Below are positions 17,945 to 26,663 of a stretch of 37,841 nucleotides of DNA, one piece after another. Source of the DNA: an uncultured Verrucomicrobiales bacterium (GTDB lineage: Bacteria; Verrucomicrobiota; Verrucomicrobiia; Verrucomicrobiales; Akkermansiaceae); contig CALFVL010000134.1 of NCBI GenBank assembly GCA_937928425.1, forward strand, positions 1 through 37,841, given 5' to 3'. The notes under the pieces are model-generated. The model worked only from the letters and a program-made list of their open reading frames with translations. It did not search any database and had not been told where the DNA came from. The position numbers and the translations under genes are program-made. Each line of letters opens with the position of its first letter. The first letter of the stretch is position 1.

Positions 17945-17958
17945 GGCTTGCTGAGGTT

Positions 17959-18564
17959 TTAGGCGGTGCGCTTTGCGAGGGTTTCAAGGGCGTCATCAAG
18001 GATAATTACTGTTCCCCAGAAGAGGAGTTCTTCGATGTTGACGTTCTCGGCAGTTTGAAGGAGGGCGAAGGTGAGGTTGCGCTCGGCGCGATAGGTTTCT
18101 TCCGAAAATTCCTTACCAATGATGATGACACGCTCAGCGTCAGTGAGGTCACGGACGGCCTTTACGAAGTCCTTCGTCTTTCCAGAGGGGATTTCAAAGG
18201 ACTTTGCGCTAAGAACGAGGCCTTCATTAATCTTCTCTCCAAGGACGCGTTGAAGGGCGAGGGTGCGCACTTTCTTAGGAACAGTCTTGGCGTAGGAGCG
18301 ATTGCGAGGTCCGAAGGCGACACCACCTCCGACGAAGATCGGGGCTTTGCGGTCTCCATGGCGAGCGCCACCGGTTCCTTTCTGGCGATACATCTTCTTA
18401 CCAGTACCGCGAACTTCTCCTCGGGTCTTAGTCTGTGCGGTTCCGGAGCGGCGATTCGCTTGGTAGGCGACGACTAGGTCGTGCACGGCCTGACTGCCTT
18501 TGGAGCCGTCAGCGATGAGCTGGATATTTGCCTTTTCGGCGTCTTGGATGGTGAATGCTGACAT
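17959..18564 (-). CDS. rplD: 50S ribosomal protein L4 (uL4)
   Basis: 201 residues, family-standard. The tunnel loop [48 protein letters not shown] is intact, with its many basic residues, and the C-terminus contains [17 protein letters not shown]. In E. coli L4 represses its own S10 operon; no S10-leader hairpin equivalent is evident here because rpsJ lies inside the longer block. Confidence 0.98.
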   Translation of the reverse strand: MSAFTIQDAEKANIQLIADGSKGSQAVHDLVVAYQANRRSGTAQTKTRGEVRGTGKKMYRQKGTGGARHGDRKAPIFVGGGVAFGPRNRSYAKTVPKKVRTLALQRVLGEKINEGLVLSAKSFEIPSGKTKDFVKAVRDLTDAERVIIIGKEFSEETYRAERNLTFALLQTAENVNIEELLFWGTVIILDDALETLAKRTA

Positions 18565-18591
18565 GGATCAGGTTCTTTCTAAAACTAGAGT

Positions 18592-19245
18592 TTACTTAGC
18601 GGCTGATTTTTTAAGAGCCGGACGGACGGTGACATAGGCCCCATTATGTCCTGGGACGGCACCGGAGATGAGAAGCACGCCATCATCTGGACGAGCCTGA
18701 ACAACTTTGAGGTTCTGAGTGGTACGCTTTACGACGCCATCATGTCCGGGCATCTTCTGGCCTTTCCAAACGCGGGCGGGAGTAGATCCGGCACCAATCG
18801 CACCTGTGCGGCGGTGCATCATGTGGCCGTGTCCGTCTGGCTGGCCGTTATGGTTGTGACGTTTGACGTTACCTTGGAAGCCTTTTCCCTTAGTGGTACC
18901 GATCACATCAACCCACTGACCATTTTCAAAGAGAGCTGCTCCGGGATGTCCTTCTTCCTTGTTAGGTAGCTCCGCATCACTAGCAAAGCGAAATTCCTGA
19001 ATGCGTTTCTTAGGGCTGGAGGCACCTTGTTTAGCTTGGTGAGTGCGCTCTGGAAGATTAAGGCGGGACTCTTTCTGATCGTCGTAGGCGACTTGGATGG
19101 CAGAGTAGCCGTCTTTTTCTGAAGTTTTAACTTGGAGAAATTCATTTCCGTTCACGTCTACGACAGTGACGGGGATCATGCAGCCTGCTTCTGCGTCGAA
19201 GACGCGGGTCATGCCGATTTTTTTACCGAGGATTCCGAGTGACAT
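18592..19245 (-). CDS. rplC: 50S ribosomal protein L3 (uL3)
   Basis: 217 residues, normal length. It begins MSLGILGKKIGMTRVFDAEAG. The rRNA-penetrating loop is DGHGHMMHRRTGAIGAGSTPARVWKGQKMPGHDG, followed by NLKVVQARPDDGVLLISGAVPGHNGAYVTVRPA. It nucleates early 50S assembly. Confidence 0.98.
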   Translation of the reverse strand: MSLGILGKKIGMTRVFDAEAGCMIPVTVVDVNGNEFLQVKTSEKDGYSAIQVAYDDQKESRLNLPERTHQAKQGASSPKKRIQEFRFASDAELPNKEEGHPGAALFENGQWVDVIGTTKGKGFQGNVKRHNHNGQPDGHGHMMHRRTGAIGAGSTPARVWKGQKMPGHDGVVKRTTQNLKVVQARPDDGVLLISGAVPGHNGAYVTVRPALKKSAAK

Positions 19246-19278
19246 TGGTCTGGAAAGGTTGAGTTAAGGGGAAGAAAA

Positions 19279-19584
19279 TTAGATATGGATCTGAATGTCG
19301 ACACCTGCAGGGAGATTGAGCTTTTTGAGCTCATCTACGGTGCGGGCAGTAGGGTCGACGATGTCAAGGAGACGCTTATGAGTGCGAACTTCAAATTGGT
19401 CAGCAGATTTTTTATTAACGTGAACCGAGCTGTTGACCGAGAATTTCTCAACCCGAGTCGGAAGAGGAACAGGGCCGGCGACTTTAGCTCCAGTGCGCTT
19501 AGCGGTCTCTACGATCTCTACGGTGGAGCGATCGATAGCCCGATGGTCAAATGCGCGAAGGCGAATGCGGATTTTCTGATTCAT
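19279..19584 (-). CDS. rpsJ: 30S ribosomal protein S10 (uS10)
   Basis: 101 residues with [41 protein letters not shown] and [11 protein letters not shown] conserved. S10 also acts as NusE in antitermination. It directly follows fusA with a 34-base spacer. In many bacteria tuf lies between fusA and rpsJ; it is not here. Confidence 0.98.
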   Translation of the reverse strand: MNQKIRIRLRAFDHRAIDRSTVEIVETAKRTGAKVAGPVPLPTRVEKFSVNSSVHVNKKSADQFEVRTHKRLLDIVDPTARTVDELKKLNLPAGVDIQIHI

Positions 19585-19618
19585 GATGGAAAAGGTAACT
19601 TATGAGTGATGGGTGTTT

Positions 19619-21778
19619 CTAGTAGCCTCCGCCGCGCTCGGCGACGAGTTTTTCTACGACATTACGAGGAACTTCCTCGAAGCACTTTGGCTCCATGGAG
19701 TAGGAAGCACGACCGGAAGAAAGGGTGCGAACGTCAGTGGAGTATCCGAACATCTCGGACAGGGGAACGTTGGCAGAAATGTTAGCAAGTGGTCCCTTGG
19801 TCTCGATCTCTTGGATCTGGCCTCGGCGACGATTGAGGTCTCCCATGATATCACCTTGGAACTCATCTGGGGTGGCGATTTGCACATCCATGACTGGCTC
19901 CAGTAGGATAGCTGAGGCGTTTTTCATTGCCTCCTTGATCGCGAAGATGGCGGCTATTTTGAAGGAGTTGTCGTTAGAGTCGACCTCATGGAAAGAGCCG
20001 TCTTGCACCTGAATGTGGACGTCGACGACAGGGAAGCCTGCAACGAGGCCATTCGTTAAGGCCTCTTCGATGCCCTTGAGGACCGCCGGCATATATTCTT
20101 TAGGGAAGGCGGATGCCGAGACCTTGTCCTCGGTGCTTATCCCCTCCCCTTGTTTATTAGGGGAGAGCTCGAGGACGACGTGACCGTAGGCGGCCTTTCC
20201 AGCAGTGGCGGCGTCTCGAATGAACTTGCCGTCGCCCTTAGCGGTGGCTGTGACTGTTTCGCGGTAAGCGATCTGAGGCTTACCAACATTCGCCTGCACT
20301 CCAAACTCTCGCTTGAGGCGGTCAATGATCACCTCGAGGTGGAGCTCACCCATTCCGGCTATGATGGTCTGTCCGGTCTCTTCATCGGTCTTCACGACGA
20401 AGGTGGGGTCTTCATCCGAGAGGCGATCAAGACCAAGCGACATTTTATCAGAATCAGCTTGGGTGCGAGGCTCTACGGCCATTGAGATGACGGGCTCAGG
20501 GAAGCTGGGTGGCTCTAGGAGGACCCTAGTTTTTTGATGAGAGAGGGTGTCACCTGTCTGCACATTTTTTAGCCCTACGAGAGCCGCAATATCACCGGCA
20601 AAGCAGGTATCAATTTCCTCATGCTTATCGGCCTGGACCTGGATGAGGCGACCTACGCGCTCCTTTTGCTGGGTCCGTGGGTTATAGATCATGTCCCCCT
20701 TGGAGACAGTGCCACTGTAGACACGGAAGAAAATTAGTTTTCCAAAGTATTTGTCAGCCCAGAGCTTGAAGGCGAGGGCGCAGAACTTCTCATCATCAGA
20801 GGTCTTTACCTCTACGGCCTTCGCCTCGTCCTCAGGGTCTATCCCCTGAGCAGCTGGGATTTCGAGGGGGCTGGGAAGGTAGTCTACTACGGCATCGAGA
20901 AGGTATTGGACTCCCTTGTTCTTAAAGGCGGAGCCGCCAGCGATCGGGACGAGCTCATTTGCAATCGTGGCACGCCGAAGACCCGCCTTAAGATCGCTTA
21001 CGGTGATGGCTTCCTCCATTAGGAATTTTTCTCCAACCTGCTCATCAACATCAGCGACTGCTTCGAGTAGTTCAGCATAGGCCTCTTCAGCAAGTGCAAG
21101 CTGGGTCTCATCAAGTTCGGCGATGTCATAAGTCGAGCCGAGAATGTCATCGTCTTTGTAAAGGACCGCCTTCTTGTTAAGGACATCAATTTGTCCACGG
21201 AGTTGGTCTTCTGAGCCGATAGGAATGAGAATGCGGACTGTGCGGGCACCGAGCTTCTCCTGAACTTCCTTCACTGCGGCGTCAAAGTTAGCCCCCACTC
21301 GGTCCATCTTATTGACAAAGACGATGCGGGGAACTCGATAGGTCGTGGCCTGCCTCCAGACGGTCTCAGACTGAGGCTGAACGCCGGCGACTCCGCAAAA
21401 AACAACGATCGCCCCATCTAAAACACGGAGCGATCTCTCGACTTCAGCGGTAAAGTCCACATGGCCTGGGGTATCAATGATGTTGATACGCTGATTGTCA
21501 CTGGTGAAGAGCTTAGCGACACCTTCCTCCTTTTGCTGCATCCACTCACAGGTAACTGCCGCAGAAGTTATGGTGATGCCACGCTCACGCTCCTGCTCCA
21601 TGTGATCAGTGGTGGTGGCACCATCGTGCACCTCGCCGATGCGGTGGATCATCCCGGTGTAGAAGAGAATCCGCTCGGTGAGCGTGGTCTTACCTGCATC
21701 GATGTGCGCGGCAATCCCAATGTTCCGAGTCCTCTCAAGAGGAACGGGACGAGTGGGAGATGTCGCTACTTTGCTCAT
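19619..21778 (-). CDS. fusA: translation elongation factor G
   Basis: 719 residues. This GTPase drives tRNA-mRNA translocation. G1 is AHIDAGKTT, switch I includes ERERGIT, G3 is DTPGHVDF and G4 is NKMD. Domain IV carries the expected GYPV-like region ([10 protein letters not shown]) and the conserved MEPIM-like segment [10 protein letters not shown]. The C-terminus includes [16 protein letters not shown]. The length is slightly above the usual 690-704. Canonical position after rpsG. Confidence 0.98.
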   Translation of the reverse strand: MSKVATSPTRPVPLERTRNIGIAAHIDAGKTTLTERILFYTGMIHRIGEVHDGATTTDHMEQERERGITITSAAVTCEWMQQKEEGVAKLFTSDNQRINIIDTPGHVDFTAEVERSLRVLDGAIVVFCGVAGVQPQSETVWRQATTYRVPRIVFVNKMDRVGANFDAAVKEVQEKLGARTVRILIPIGSEDQLRGQIDVLNKKAVLYKDDDILGSTYDIAELDETQLALAEEAYAELLEAVADVDEQVGEKFLMEEAITVSDLKAGLRRATIANELVPIAGGSAFKNKGVQYLLDAVVDYLPSPLEIPAAQGIDPEDEAKAVEVKTSDDEKFCALAFKLWADKYFGKLIFFRVYSGTVSKGDMIYNPRTQQKERVGRLIQVQADKHEEIDTCFAGDIAALVGLKNVQTGDTLSHQKTRVLLEPPSFPEPVISMAVEPRTQADSDKMSLGLDRLSDEDPTFVVKTDEETGQTIIAGMGELHLEVIIDRLKREFGVQANVGKPQIAYRETVTATAKGDGKFIRDAATAGKAAYGHVVLELSPNKQGEGISTEDKVSASAFPKEYMPAVLKGIEEALTNGLVAGFPVVDVHIQVQDGSFHEVDSNDNSFKIAAIFAIKEAMKNASAILLEPVMDVQIATPDEFQGDIMGDLNRRRGQIQEIETKGPLANISANVPLSEMFGYSTDVRTLSSGRASYSMEPKCFEEVPRNVVEKLVAERGGGY

Positions 21779-21824
21779 CGGTTTAGGAGGGGGTAAGAAA
21801 TCTTCTAATTAAGGGGGAAAAAGA

Positions 21825-22298
21825 TTAGAAACGGAAGTGCGCAAAGGCACGGTTCGCCTGTGCCATTTTATGAACGTCATCACGCTTGCGAACCGAGTTC
21901 CCGGTGTTATTGGCAGCGTCCTTGATCTCGTTCGCGAGGGCAATGTGCATAGGAGTGCCCTTCTTAGAGCGAGCGAAATTAATGATCCAGCGCATCCCCA
22001 GCGATTGAGAACGGCCCTCATCAACTTCCAAAGGAACCTGGTAGGTCGCGCCGCCAACACGGCGAGACTTCACCTCTACGCGAGGCTTCGCATTTTCGAT
22101 AGCCCGATTCACGATCTCAAGTGGATCAATCGTGTCAGTGCCTTCGTTCGCGCGGTCAATCGCAGCGTAAACGATCCGCTCAGCGAGAGAACGCTTACCG
22201 TCCTTCATCACCTTAGAAATGAGACGTCCGACAACTTGACTGTCAAACTTAGGGTCTTGGTAGACCTTCGCTGGGTAAACTTTTTTTCTGCGTGCCAT
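21825..22298 (-). CDS. rpsG: 30S ribosomal protein S7 (uS7)
   Basis: 157 residues with MARRKKVYPAKVYQDPKF, VVGRLISKVMKDGKRSLAERIVY, PRVEVKSRRVGGATYQVP and the NRAFAHFRF end. It organises the 3' major domain of 16S rRNA and in E. coli represses its own operon. Standard position between rpsL and fusA. Confidence 0.98.
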   Translation of the reverse strand: MARRKKVYPAKVYQDPKFDSQVVGRLISKVMKDGKRSLAERIVYAAIDRANEGTDTIDPLEIVNRAIENAKPRVEVKSRRVGGATYQVPLEVDEGRSQSLGMRWIINFARSKKGTPMHIALANEIKDAANNTGNSVRKRDDVHKMAQANRAFAHFRF

Positions 22299-22330
22299 GG
22301 AATTACTTGGTCAGAGATTGAATTGGAAAA

Positions 22331-22702
22331 TTACTTAGGCTTCTTGGCACCATATTTGGAGCGGCTTTGCTTACGGCCATCCACGCCGAGAGTATCGAGC
22401 GAGCCACGAACGATGTGGTAACGCACACCAGGAAGATCCTTCACTCGGCCACCACGGATCAGGACGATGGAGTGCTCCTGAAGATTATGACCTTCACCAC
22501 CAATGTAGGCGATCACTTCATAACCATTGGTGAGGCGAATCTTAGCGACTTTTCGGAGCGCCGAGTTCGGCTTCTTTGGCGTCCGAGTGTAAACTTGGAG
22601 ACAAACGCCGCGACGCTGCGGGCAGTTGTTCAGAGCCGGGGATTTCGACTTCGTGACTGCTTTCTTACGTCCTTTGCGGACGAGCTGGTTAATGGTGGGC
22701 AT
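22331..22702 (-). CDS. rpsL: 30S ribosomal protein S12 (uS12)
   Basis: 123 residues, first gene of the block. [36 protein letters not shown] and [17 protein letters not shown] are conserved, including the lysines where streptomycin-resistance changes occur in other bacteria (PKKPNS and RVKDLPG); these look wild-type. The Asp in KDLPG is the usual RimO methylthiolation site. It is preceded by a long leader without a recognisable Shine-Dalgarno sequence. Confidence 0.98.
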   Translation of the reverse strand: MPTINQLVRKGRKKAVTKSKSPALNNCPQRRGVCLQVYTRTPKKPNSALRKVAKIRLTNGYEVIAYIGGEGHNLQEHSIVLIRGGRVKDLPGVRYHIVRGSLDTLGVDGRKQSRSKYGAKKPK

Positions 22703-22812
22703 AATGCGATCGTTTTGGGATGGCGGTTAAGCGGGTTCGTTCAATGATGGTTTCTTGGAGAAATTGTGAATTCTATCGCTGATTCTCAACCGGAGGGTCG
22801 CCGGGAAACTCA

Positions 22813-22826
22813 GCGAGATTCCTCGC
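22813..22826 (-). other. hairpin in the rpsL leader
   Basis: GCGAG-GAAT-CTCGC on the minus strand, 5 bp with a four-base loop, extendable by CTC/GAG across a small bulge. It lies about 110 bases before the rpsL start. Candidate regulatory structure only. Confidence 0.35.
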
Positions 22827-22933
22827 AAGAGCCATTTTTCCGGTGTGCACCCGATAGTGAATCGTTTGATAAAGGGGTTAAGCTTATAGACTCTCGAAGA
22901 CTCAAAAACATCAACCCCGATTTGGGGGCCGCG

Positions 22934-22961
22934 ACTCTAGAAATAAAAAGCGATCTGGCAA
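22934..22961 (-). promoter_or_regulatory. candidate sigma70 promoter of the str-S10-spc block
   Basis: On the minus strand TTGCCA (22956-22961), a 16-base spacer and TAGAGT (22934-22939). Upstream lies an AT-rich stretch (AAAATAATTCAGAAA) and the A/T-tract hairpin, which could serve as an UP element for a strong ribosomal promoter. The match to consensus is moderate, and other placements are possible. Confidence 0.35.
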
Positions 22962-23112
22962 GGCGTTTCTGAATTATTTTCAAAAAAAGAAGTCTCTTTT
23001 TTTTAATAGCCTCCCCAAGCCTAGATCTACCGTGACTTTCTGCCAAATATCCCGAGCATCGAGCACCCTTTGATAATTAGCATGAGTAGACTAAATCGCT
23101 GAGTGATGGAAA

Positions 23113-23134
23113 AGGCAGCCCGAGCGGGCTTCCT
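23113..23134 (-). terminator. terminator-like hairpin, possibly second lipoprotein terminator
   Basis: On the minus strand AGG-A-AGCCC-GCTC-GGGCT-G-CCT: eight pairs with one internal mismatch, followed by TTTTCC. It lies about 65 bases beyond the first terminator of the basic lipoprotein gene. The U-tract is short, so termination is uncertain. Confidence 0.35.
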
Positions 23135-23196
23135 AAGTGCAGAGTCATCAACCGCAGCAACTTCACTAAAAAAAGAATACGAAGAGGGCCAAGAGT

Positions 23197-23228
23197 AAAG
23201 ACCCCGTGGATTACTCCACGAGGTCTTT
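23197..23228 (-). terminator. terminator of the basic lipoprotein gene
   Basis: On the minus strand AAAGACCTCGTGGA-GTAA-TCCACGGGGTCTTT forms a 14-bp stem including one U-G pair, with a four-base loop, 27 bases after the stop at 23255. The U-tract is only TCTTT plus a broken run. The plus-strand version has a C-A mismatch at the same position, which favours minus-strand function. Confidence 0.65.
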
Positions 23229-23254
23229 GATCACACATTCTAGCAAGGAAATAT

Positions 23255-23944
23255 TTATCGCGTTCTCGGGCTGATCACGCTCGAAGAGCGCGGGGACCTA
23301 CCCGAACTTGTTGATCCGCTTCTTCGGTAGTTTGTAGAAACAGGACGGATACTCGGCCTGCTGGATGAATGCGGAGTCGAAGAAAGACGCCGCGAGTAGG
23401 AATCCGAATGGAGAGATGGTCTGTTTCCCTGCGATTTATTACCGTAGGAGTTAGGGCGCGTGCGCCTATAAGATCTTCCTAGCTCATGACCACTCCGTGA
23501 GCGCTTAAGGTGTTGACTTGATCCAAGGCGATTCGATCCGTAGGTGCTTAATCTCCTCTGGGAAAGGGAACTTCTGCGAGATGAATAGCGCGGCAAGTGA
23601 CTGGGACAATGGAGCACAGAACCTCTGCGATAATGTCTGGGGTAGCGCGGAGAGTGGTAGCGCCGAGGAGCTTTTACATGATAACTGTGTGTCCCCAGAT
23701 TATAATACTTACCGATAGAGTGATCATAATAGGAACGGCGATAAGGGTCATAGCCCCAGCGATCATGGCTGGTATGAATCAGTCCCACCTCGACAGATTT
23801 TTTACCCTGCGAATGTCCGTAACTCGGCCCCACATATCCTCCGGACTGTCCTCCTGAATAGGCCCGAGGGGTATAATCAGAACAGGATGATAGAGAAAGC
23901 CACGCCAGCAAGCTGACAGTAAAAAGCAATCTCCTCTCGATCAT
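23255..23944 (-). CDS. basic Ser/Arg/Tyr-rich lipoprotein
   Basis: 229 residues. The signal peptide MIERRLLFTVSLLAWLSLSSC ends in a lipobox with Cys21. The mature part begins with a Gly/Ser/Tyr region and then becomes extremely rich in Ser, Arg, Tyr and His (RRSSLSQRRLSTYGSNR, RPSIRPVSTNYRRSGSTSS) with almost no acidic or aliphatic residues, so it is probably disordered and strongly basic. No family recognised. A basic envelope-anchored tail could bind acidic polymers such as LPS, nucleic acid or sulfated glycans, but that is speculation. The gene has its own terminator. Confidence 0.75.
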   Translation of the reverse strand: MIERRLLFTVSLLAWLSLSSCSDYTPRAYSGGQSGGYVGPSYGHSQGKKSVEVGLIHTSHDRWGYDPYRRSYYDHSIGKYYNLGTHSYHVKAPRRYHSPRYPRHYRRGSVLHCPSHLPRYSSRRSSLSQRRLSTYGSNRLGSSQHLKRSRSGHELGRSYRRTRPNSYGNKSQGNRPSLHSDSYSRRLSSTPHSSSRPSIRPVSTNYRRSGSTSSGRSPRSSSVISPRTR

Positions 23945-24035
23945 ACTAATTCAACGTCTGCCTCTTAAATTAAATTCAAAGTAATAAGCTCCTGAGTTCC
24001 GAAAAAGAGCTCCTTGGTGCTGTGAATAGCACAAT

Positions 24036-24067
24036 AAAAAAACGGGTGCCCCAAATGAGGCACCCGT
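24036..24067 (-). terminator. rho-independent terminator of the porin gene
   Basis: On the minus strand ACGGGTGCC-TCATTTGG-GGCACCCGT, a perfect 9-bp stem with an 8-base loop, runs directly into a T7 run (with the last stem T included). It begins 28 bases after the stop of the porin gene. Confidence 0.95.
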
Positions 24068-24094
24068 AGAGAAAAAGAAATTTAGAATTTACTC

Positions 24095-25303
24095 TTAGAA
24101 GAAGAAGCGAGCTGCAGCCCACAGAGTGGTCGCCTCAGTGTCTCCGTTCGGGCCGTCCAGAGTTTCATACTCTACGCCAGTCAGGATTTTTAGATTATGT
24201 CCACACAGGAAGTAATTTAGACCTGCGTAGATACTATGGTGATCATCACCACGGATATCACTCAGCCCATCACCACTGAGAACATTCCGAGTATTACGGC
24301 TCTGGAGACGCAGCTCATCACCCGTAGAGTGAGCCCACTGATAACGGATCACTGCCTCCACTTTATCTTTAACTAATTCCACAGAAGGCATTACGATCAC
24401 TCCATAAACATCTCCATCATCATCACTTCCGTATGTTGAATTTAAGAAAAGGTCGACCGGTCCCAACTTTGTCTCATAGGTCACCGACGCTGCCCAATCG
24501 TAGTCTACAGTCTCATCTTGCTCTTCATTATTAGAATCACGATAGATTCCCTGAATCAGAAAATCTCCACCGAGAGCCTCAAAAGCCAGATCGAGCTGAT
24601 AGATCACTCCACCATCCCACTGACCGAAAGTTTCATCATTCCCGTCTGTGGTAAAAACACCCAAAAGGACATCCACCCCGCCTCGCGAAGCTTCGATCTT
24701 CGTTCCAGTCACACGGTCTCCTGCGAAGTAGTTATTTAAGAGAGAGCGTTCGATCGTCTTTAACTTCTTAGAAGAATAACTCTCCTCACCACCGAAGCCT
24801 AATTTATACCGTCCATAACCTACCGTGATGCCTTCTAGGCCAGCGTAATCATCAAAGGACTTCTCCAGATAGATCTCATCCCAACCATTATAACCGATGC
24901 TATTATCACGGAAGCCTCCCCTCTCAAAGTTCGCACGACCTACCGCCTTAAAACCGTTTAAGAACTTCACCGAAGCCCCCGCACGAAAACGACGTAACTC
25001 CCCTCCATCTCCACTAAAATCATCACCATCCACATCTCCATCAGTATATCCATATTGATAATGAGCCCGCCCGAAAACTTTGATCTCTTGGATCCAAGGG
25101 TTACTCTTATCCTTATAAAGAACGCCTATGTCTTGTAGCGTTTCACACCAATCTCCTGCGCCGTTATCATGATCAACAGGAGAGTGCCCCCCAGTTGAAA
25201 AGTCACCCGCAAGAGCGGTCGCTGTGGTGGCAGCCACACCCGCACCAAATACCTTGAATAGTTTACTAGTCATATGTGTCAGATTCTTTTTGGAATTCAT
25301 CAT
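24095..25303 (-). CDS. outer-membrane beta-barrel porin, phosphate-selective porin O/P-like
   Basis: 402 residues. An N-terminal signal region (about residues 10-33, KLFKVFGAGVAATTATALAGDF) precedes a barrel of alternating strands: VFGRAHYQYGYTDGD, LRRFRAGASVKFLNGFKAVGRANFE, EGITVGYGRYKLGFG, and so on. It ends ARFFF, the aromatic C-terminal strand recognised by the BAM complex. The layout resembles OprO/OprP-type porins, with many Asp-rich loops, but substrate preference cannot be judged. Two Cys (WCETL and FLCGH) are unusual for a barrel. The start could also be the internal MTSKLF (codon 11). A promoter candidate and leader hairpin lie upstream; a strong terminator follows. Confidence 0.85.
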   Translation of the reverse strand: MMNSKKNLTHMTSKLFKVFGAGVAATTATALAGDFSTGGHSPVDHDNGAGDWCETLQDIGVLYKDKSNPWIQEIKVFGRAHYQYGYTDGDVDGDDFSGDGGELRRFRAGASVKFLNGFKAVGRANFERGGFRDNSIGYNGWDEIYLEKSFDDYAGLEGITVGYGRYKLGFGGEESYSSKKLKTIERSLLNNYFAGDRVTGTKIEASRGGVDVLLGVFTTDGNDETFGQWDGGVIYQLDLAFEALGGDFLIQGIYRDSNNEEQDETVDYDWAASVTYETKLGPVDLFLNSTYGSDDDGDVYGVIVMPSVELVKDKVEAVIRYQWAHSTGDELRLQSRNTRNVLSGDGLSDIRGDDHHSIYAGLNYFLCGHNLKILTGVEYETLDGPNGDTEATTLWAAARFFF

Positions 25304-25321
25304 CTCCGAATTCTCTCGGAG
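25304..25321 (-). other. leader hairpin directly before the porin start
   Basis: CTCCGA-ATTCTC-TCGGAG, a 6-bp inverted repeat that on the mRNA places the GGAG of the putative ribosome-binding site in its 3' arm, directly against the ATG at 25303. It could modulate translation. Seen by eye only. Confidence 0.4.
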
Positions 25322-25343
25322 AGTTCGATTAAGTCACATCCGG

Positions 25344-25372
25344 ATAAAATCACCAAACTCATTTTGTGTCAG
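25344..25372 (-). promoter_or_regulatory. candidate promoter of the porin gene
   Basis: On the minus strand CTGACA (25367-25372), a 17-base spacer and TTTTAT (25344-25349), which match the sigma70 boxes at five and four of six positions. It lies about 40 bases before the start codon. Confidence 0.45.
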
Positions 25373-25450
25373 CTTTGTCACAGACCCTATCCCCTTTCCT
25401 CCTCATTTTCCCTCGCATTTCTCCTTTGACGCCCCTTATCCTCGACCAAG

Positions 25451-26272
25451 ATGATTTCGCCCCGCTTCCTTGCCCTTCTCATCTTTTTCCTCACTCACTC
25501 ACTTGTAGCAGCTAGCGCCATCATCGTCATAGACCCCGGCCACGGCGGTGAAAGAGAAAAGGACAGGAGCGACGGTAGCCAAAAAGGTCACGGAAGTTCC
25601 TGGAATAATGCCCACTCCGCCACTGGTGGATATTTGGAAAAAAAACTCACCCTAGAATACTCGCAGGAAATTGCTAAGGCCCTCGCTGCAAGTCCACGCG
25701 CCCAGAAACTCGGAGCTAAAGGCATCCTCACCCGCCACTCAGACCAGCAACTTAGCGCCATGGGGCGGGCTGCCATCGCCGTAGAACACCGCGCCCGTGT
25801 CTTCCTCAGCATCCACTTTAACGGCTCCTCCTCTCACCGCGCCGAGGGCACCCGTGGATACATCTGCTCAGAAGACCATCCTCACTGGGAATATATGCAC
25901 TTCATTAACCCCTACGCTGACCGCGACCGCGCCTTCAGTGACCTCGTAGTAAAAAAAGTTGCCAACGCCCTACAACCCTTCGGTGCAGACCCCACAAAAG
26001 CCAAAACCATCGGCGACAGTAAGCACGATGGCGGCCACCTGAAAGACGGCATCCGCACCCTCGGCTTCGCCCGGCAGGACACCCATCTCTACCAAGCCGT
26101 CGTCATGCTCCTCGAAGTCGAATTCATCGATAATCCAAAAATCTCCCAGTGGCTTCTCGGACCCGAGACTCGGGATAAAGCCCGCCAAGCCGTTGCTGCC
26201 GCCATCGTCACCGCCATCTGTGACCACCTTGAACACGACACCCCACCCACCCAGCCTCGTAAATCTCGCTAA
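25451..26272 (+). CDS. N-acetylmuramoyl-L-alanine amidase (Amidase_3)
   Basis: 273 residues with a signal peptide ([23 protein letters not shown]). The zinc-amidase motifs are in order: IDPGHGG with the first zinc His, the Glu in [17 protein letters not shown] as second ligand, SIHFNG with the third, and the catalytic Glu in [10 protein letters not shown]. It cleaves the lactyl-amide bond between MurNAc and the stem peptide in the periplasm, typically in daughter-cell separation or wall remodelling. The middle has an insert (about residues 140-200) not seen in minimal AmiC domains. It has no AMIN or LysM domain. The stop is 2 bases before the next gene, so they are co-transcribed. Confidence 0.93.
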   Translation: MISPRFLALLIFFLTHSLVAASAIIVIDPGHGGEREKDRSDGSQKGHGSSWNNAHSATGGYLEKKLTLEYSQEIAKALAASPRAQKLGAKGILTRHSDQQLSAMGRAAIAVEHRARVFLSIHFNGSSSHRAEGTRGYICSEDHPHWEYMHFINPYADRDRAFSDLVVKKVANALQPFGADPTKAKTIGDSKHDGGHLKDGIRTLGFARQDTHLYQAVVMLLEVEFIDNPKISQWLLGPETRDKARQAVAAAIVTAICDHLEHDTPPTQPRKSR

Positions 26273-26274
26273 AA

Positions 26275-26625
26275 ATGACCGACCTCCTAAAAACGACCGC
26301 ACAATCTCTCCACCTAAACCACTCCCAAAAACACATCTTCCTCTGCGCCACCTCAGAAAAGGCCAAATGCTGCCACCCCAGTGCAGGAGCTGACTCTTGG
26401 CAATTTCTCAAAAAACGCCTCAGTGATCTCCACCTAAGCAGCCCACAAACCCTCATCCACCGGACTAAAGCTGACTGCCTCCGCATCTGCACCCGTGGCC
26501 CCATTGCCGTCATCTACCCAGACGCCATCTGGTATCACTCCTGCACCCCTAAAAACCTCGAACGCATCATCCAAGAACACCTCATCGGCGGTCACATCGT
26601 CACCGAGCTCCAGATCCTCCCCTGA
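26275..26625 (+). CDS. thioredoxin-like [2Fe-2S] ferredoxin-type protein
   Basis: 116 residues. [14 protein letters not shown] supplies the first cysteines and [23 protein letters not shown] the second pair, followed by [14 protein letters not shown]. This Cys spacing and the CxGP-like stretch match the thioredoxin-like (2Fe-2S) ferredoxin family, related to the NuoE cluster domain. It is cytoplasmic, with no signal peptide. It lies between the amidase and holA; the redox partner is unknown. Confidence 0.8.
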   Translation: MTDLLKTTAQSLHLNHSQKHIFLCATSEKAKCCHPSAGADSWQFLKKRLSDLHLSSPQTLIHRTKADCLRICTRGPIAVIYPDAIWYHSCTPKNLERIIQEHLIGGHIVTELQILP

Positions 26626-26663
26626 ATGCTTGCCGCCCGCACCCCTCCACGCTAAAAATAAGC

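Larger units (their letters stand above)
22703..23196 (-). other. long non-coding leader and promoter region upstream of rpsL
   Basis: About 490 bases lie between the lipoprotein terminator and rpsL. I see no convincing gene; the 68-residue plus-strand ORF at 22766-22972 has no family features. On the minus strand it contains a terminator-like hairpin (23113-23134), an A/T-tract hairpin AAAAAAAG-loop-CTTTTTTT (22982-23003), a sigma70-like promoter candidate and, in the presumed leader, a GCGAG-GAAT-CTCGC hairpin (22813-22826). If the promoter is right, the 5' leader is about 225 bases, long enough for autogenous regulation. Confidence 0.6.

Noticed and set aside
22766-22972. 68-residue plus-strand ORF in the rpsL leader region
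   Set aside because: No recognisable domain, no ribosome-binding site, and it runs antisense through the presumed leader and promoter of rpsL.
23101-23150. tRNA-like stretch (GCCCGAGCGGGCTTCC resembling a D-arm)
   Set aside because: No 7-bp acceptor stem, anticodon stem or T-arm (TTC) could be found around it; it is better explained as a hairpin or terminator.
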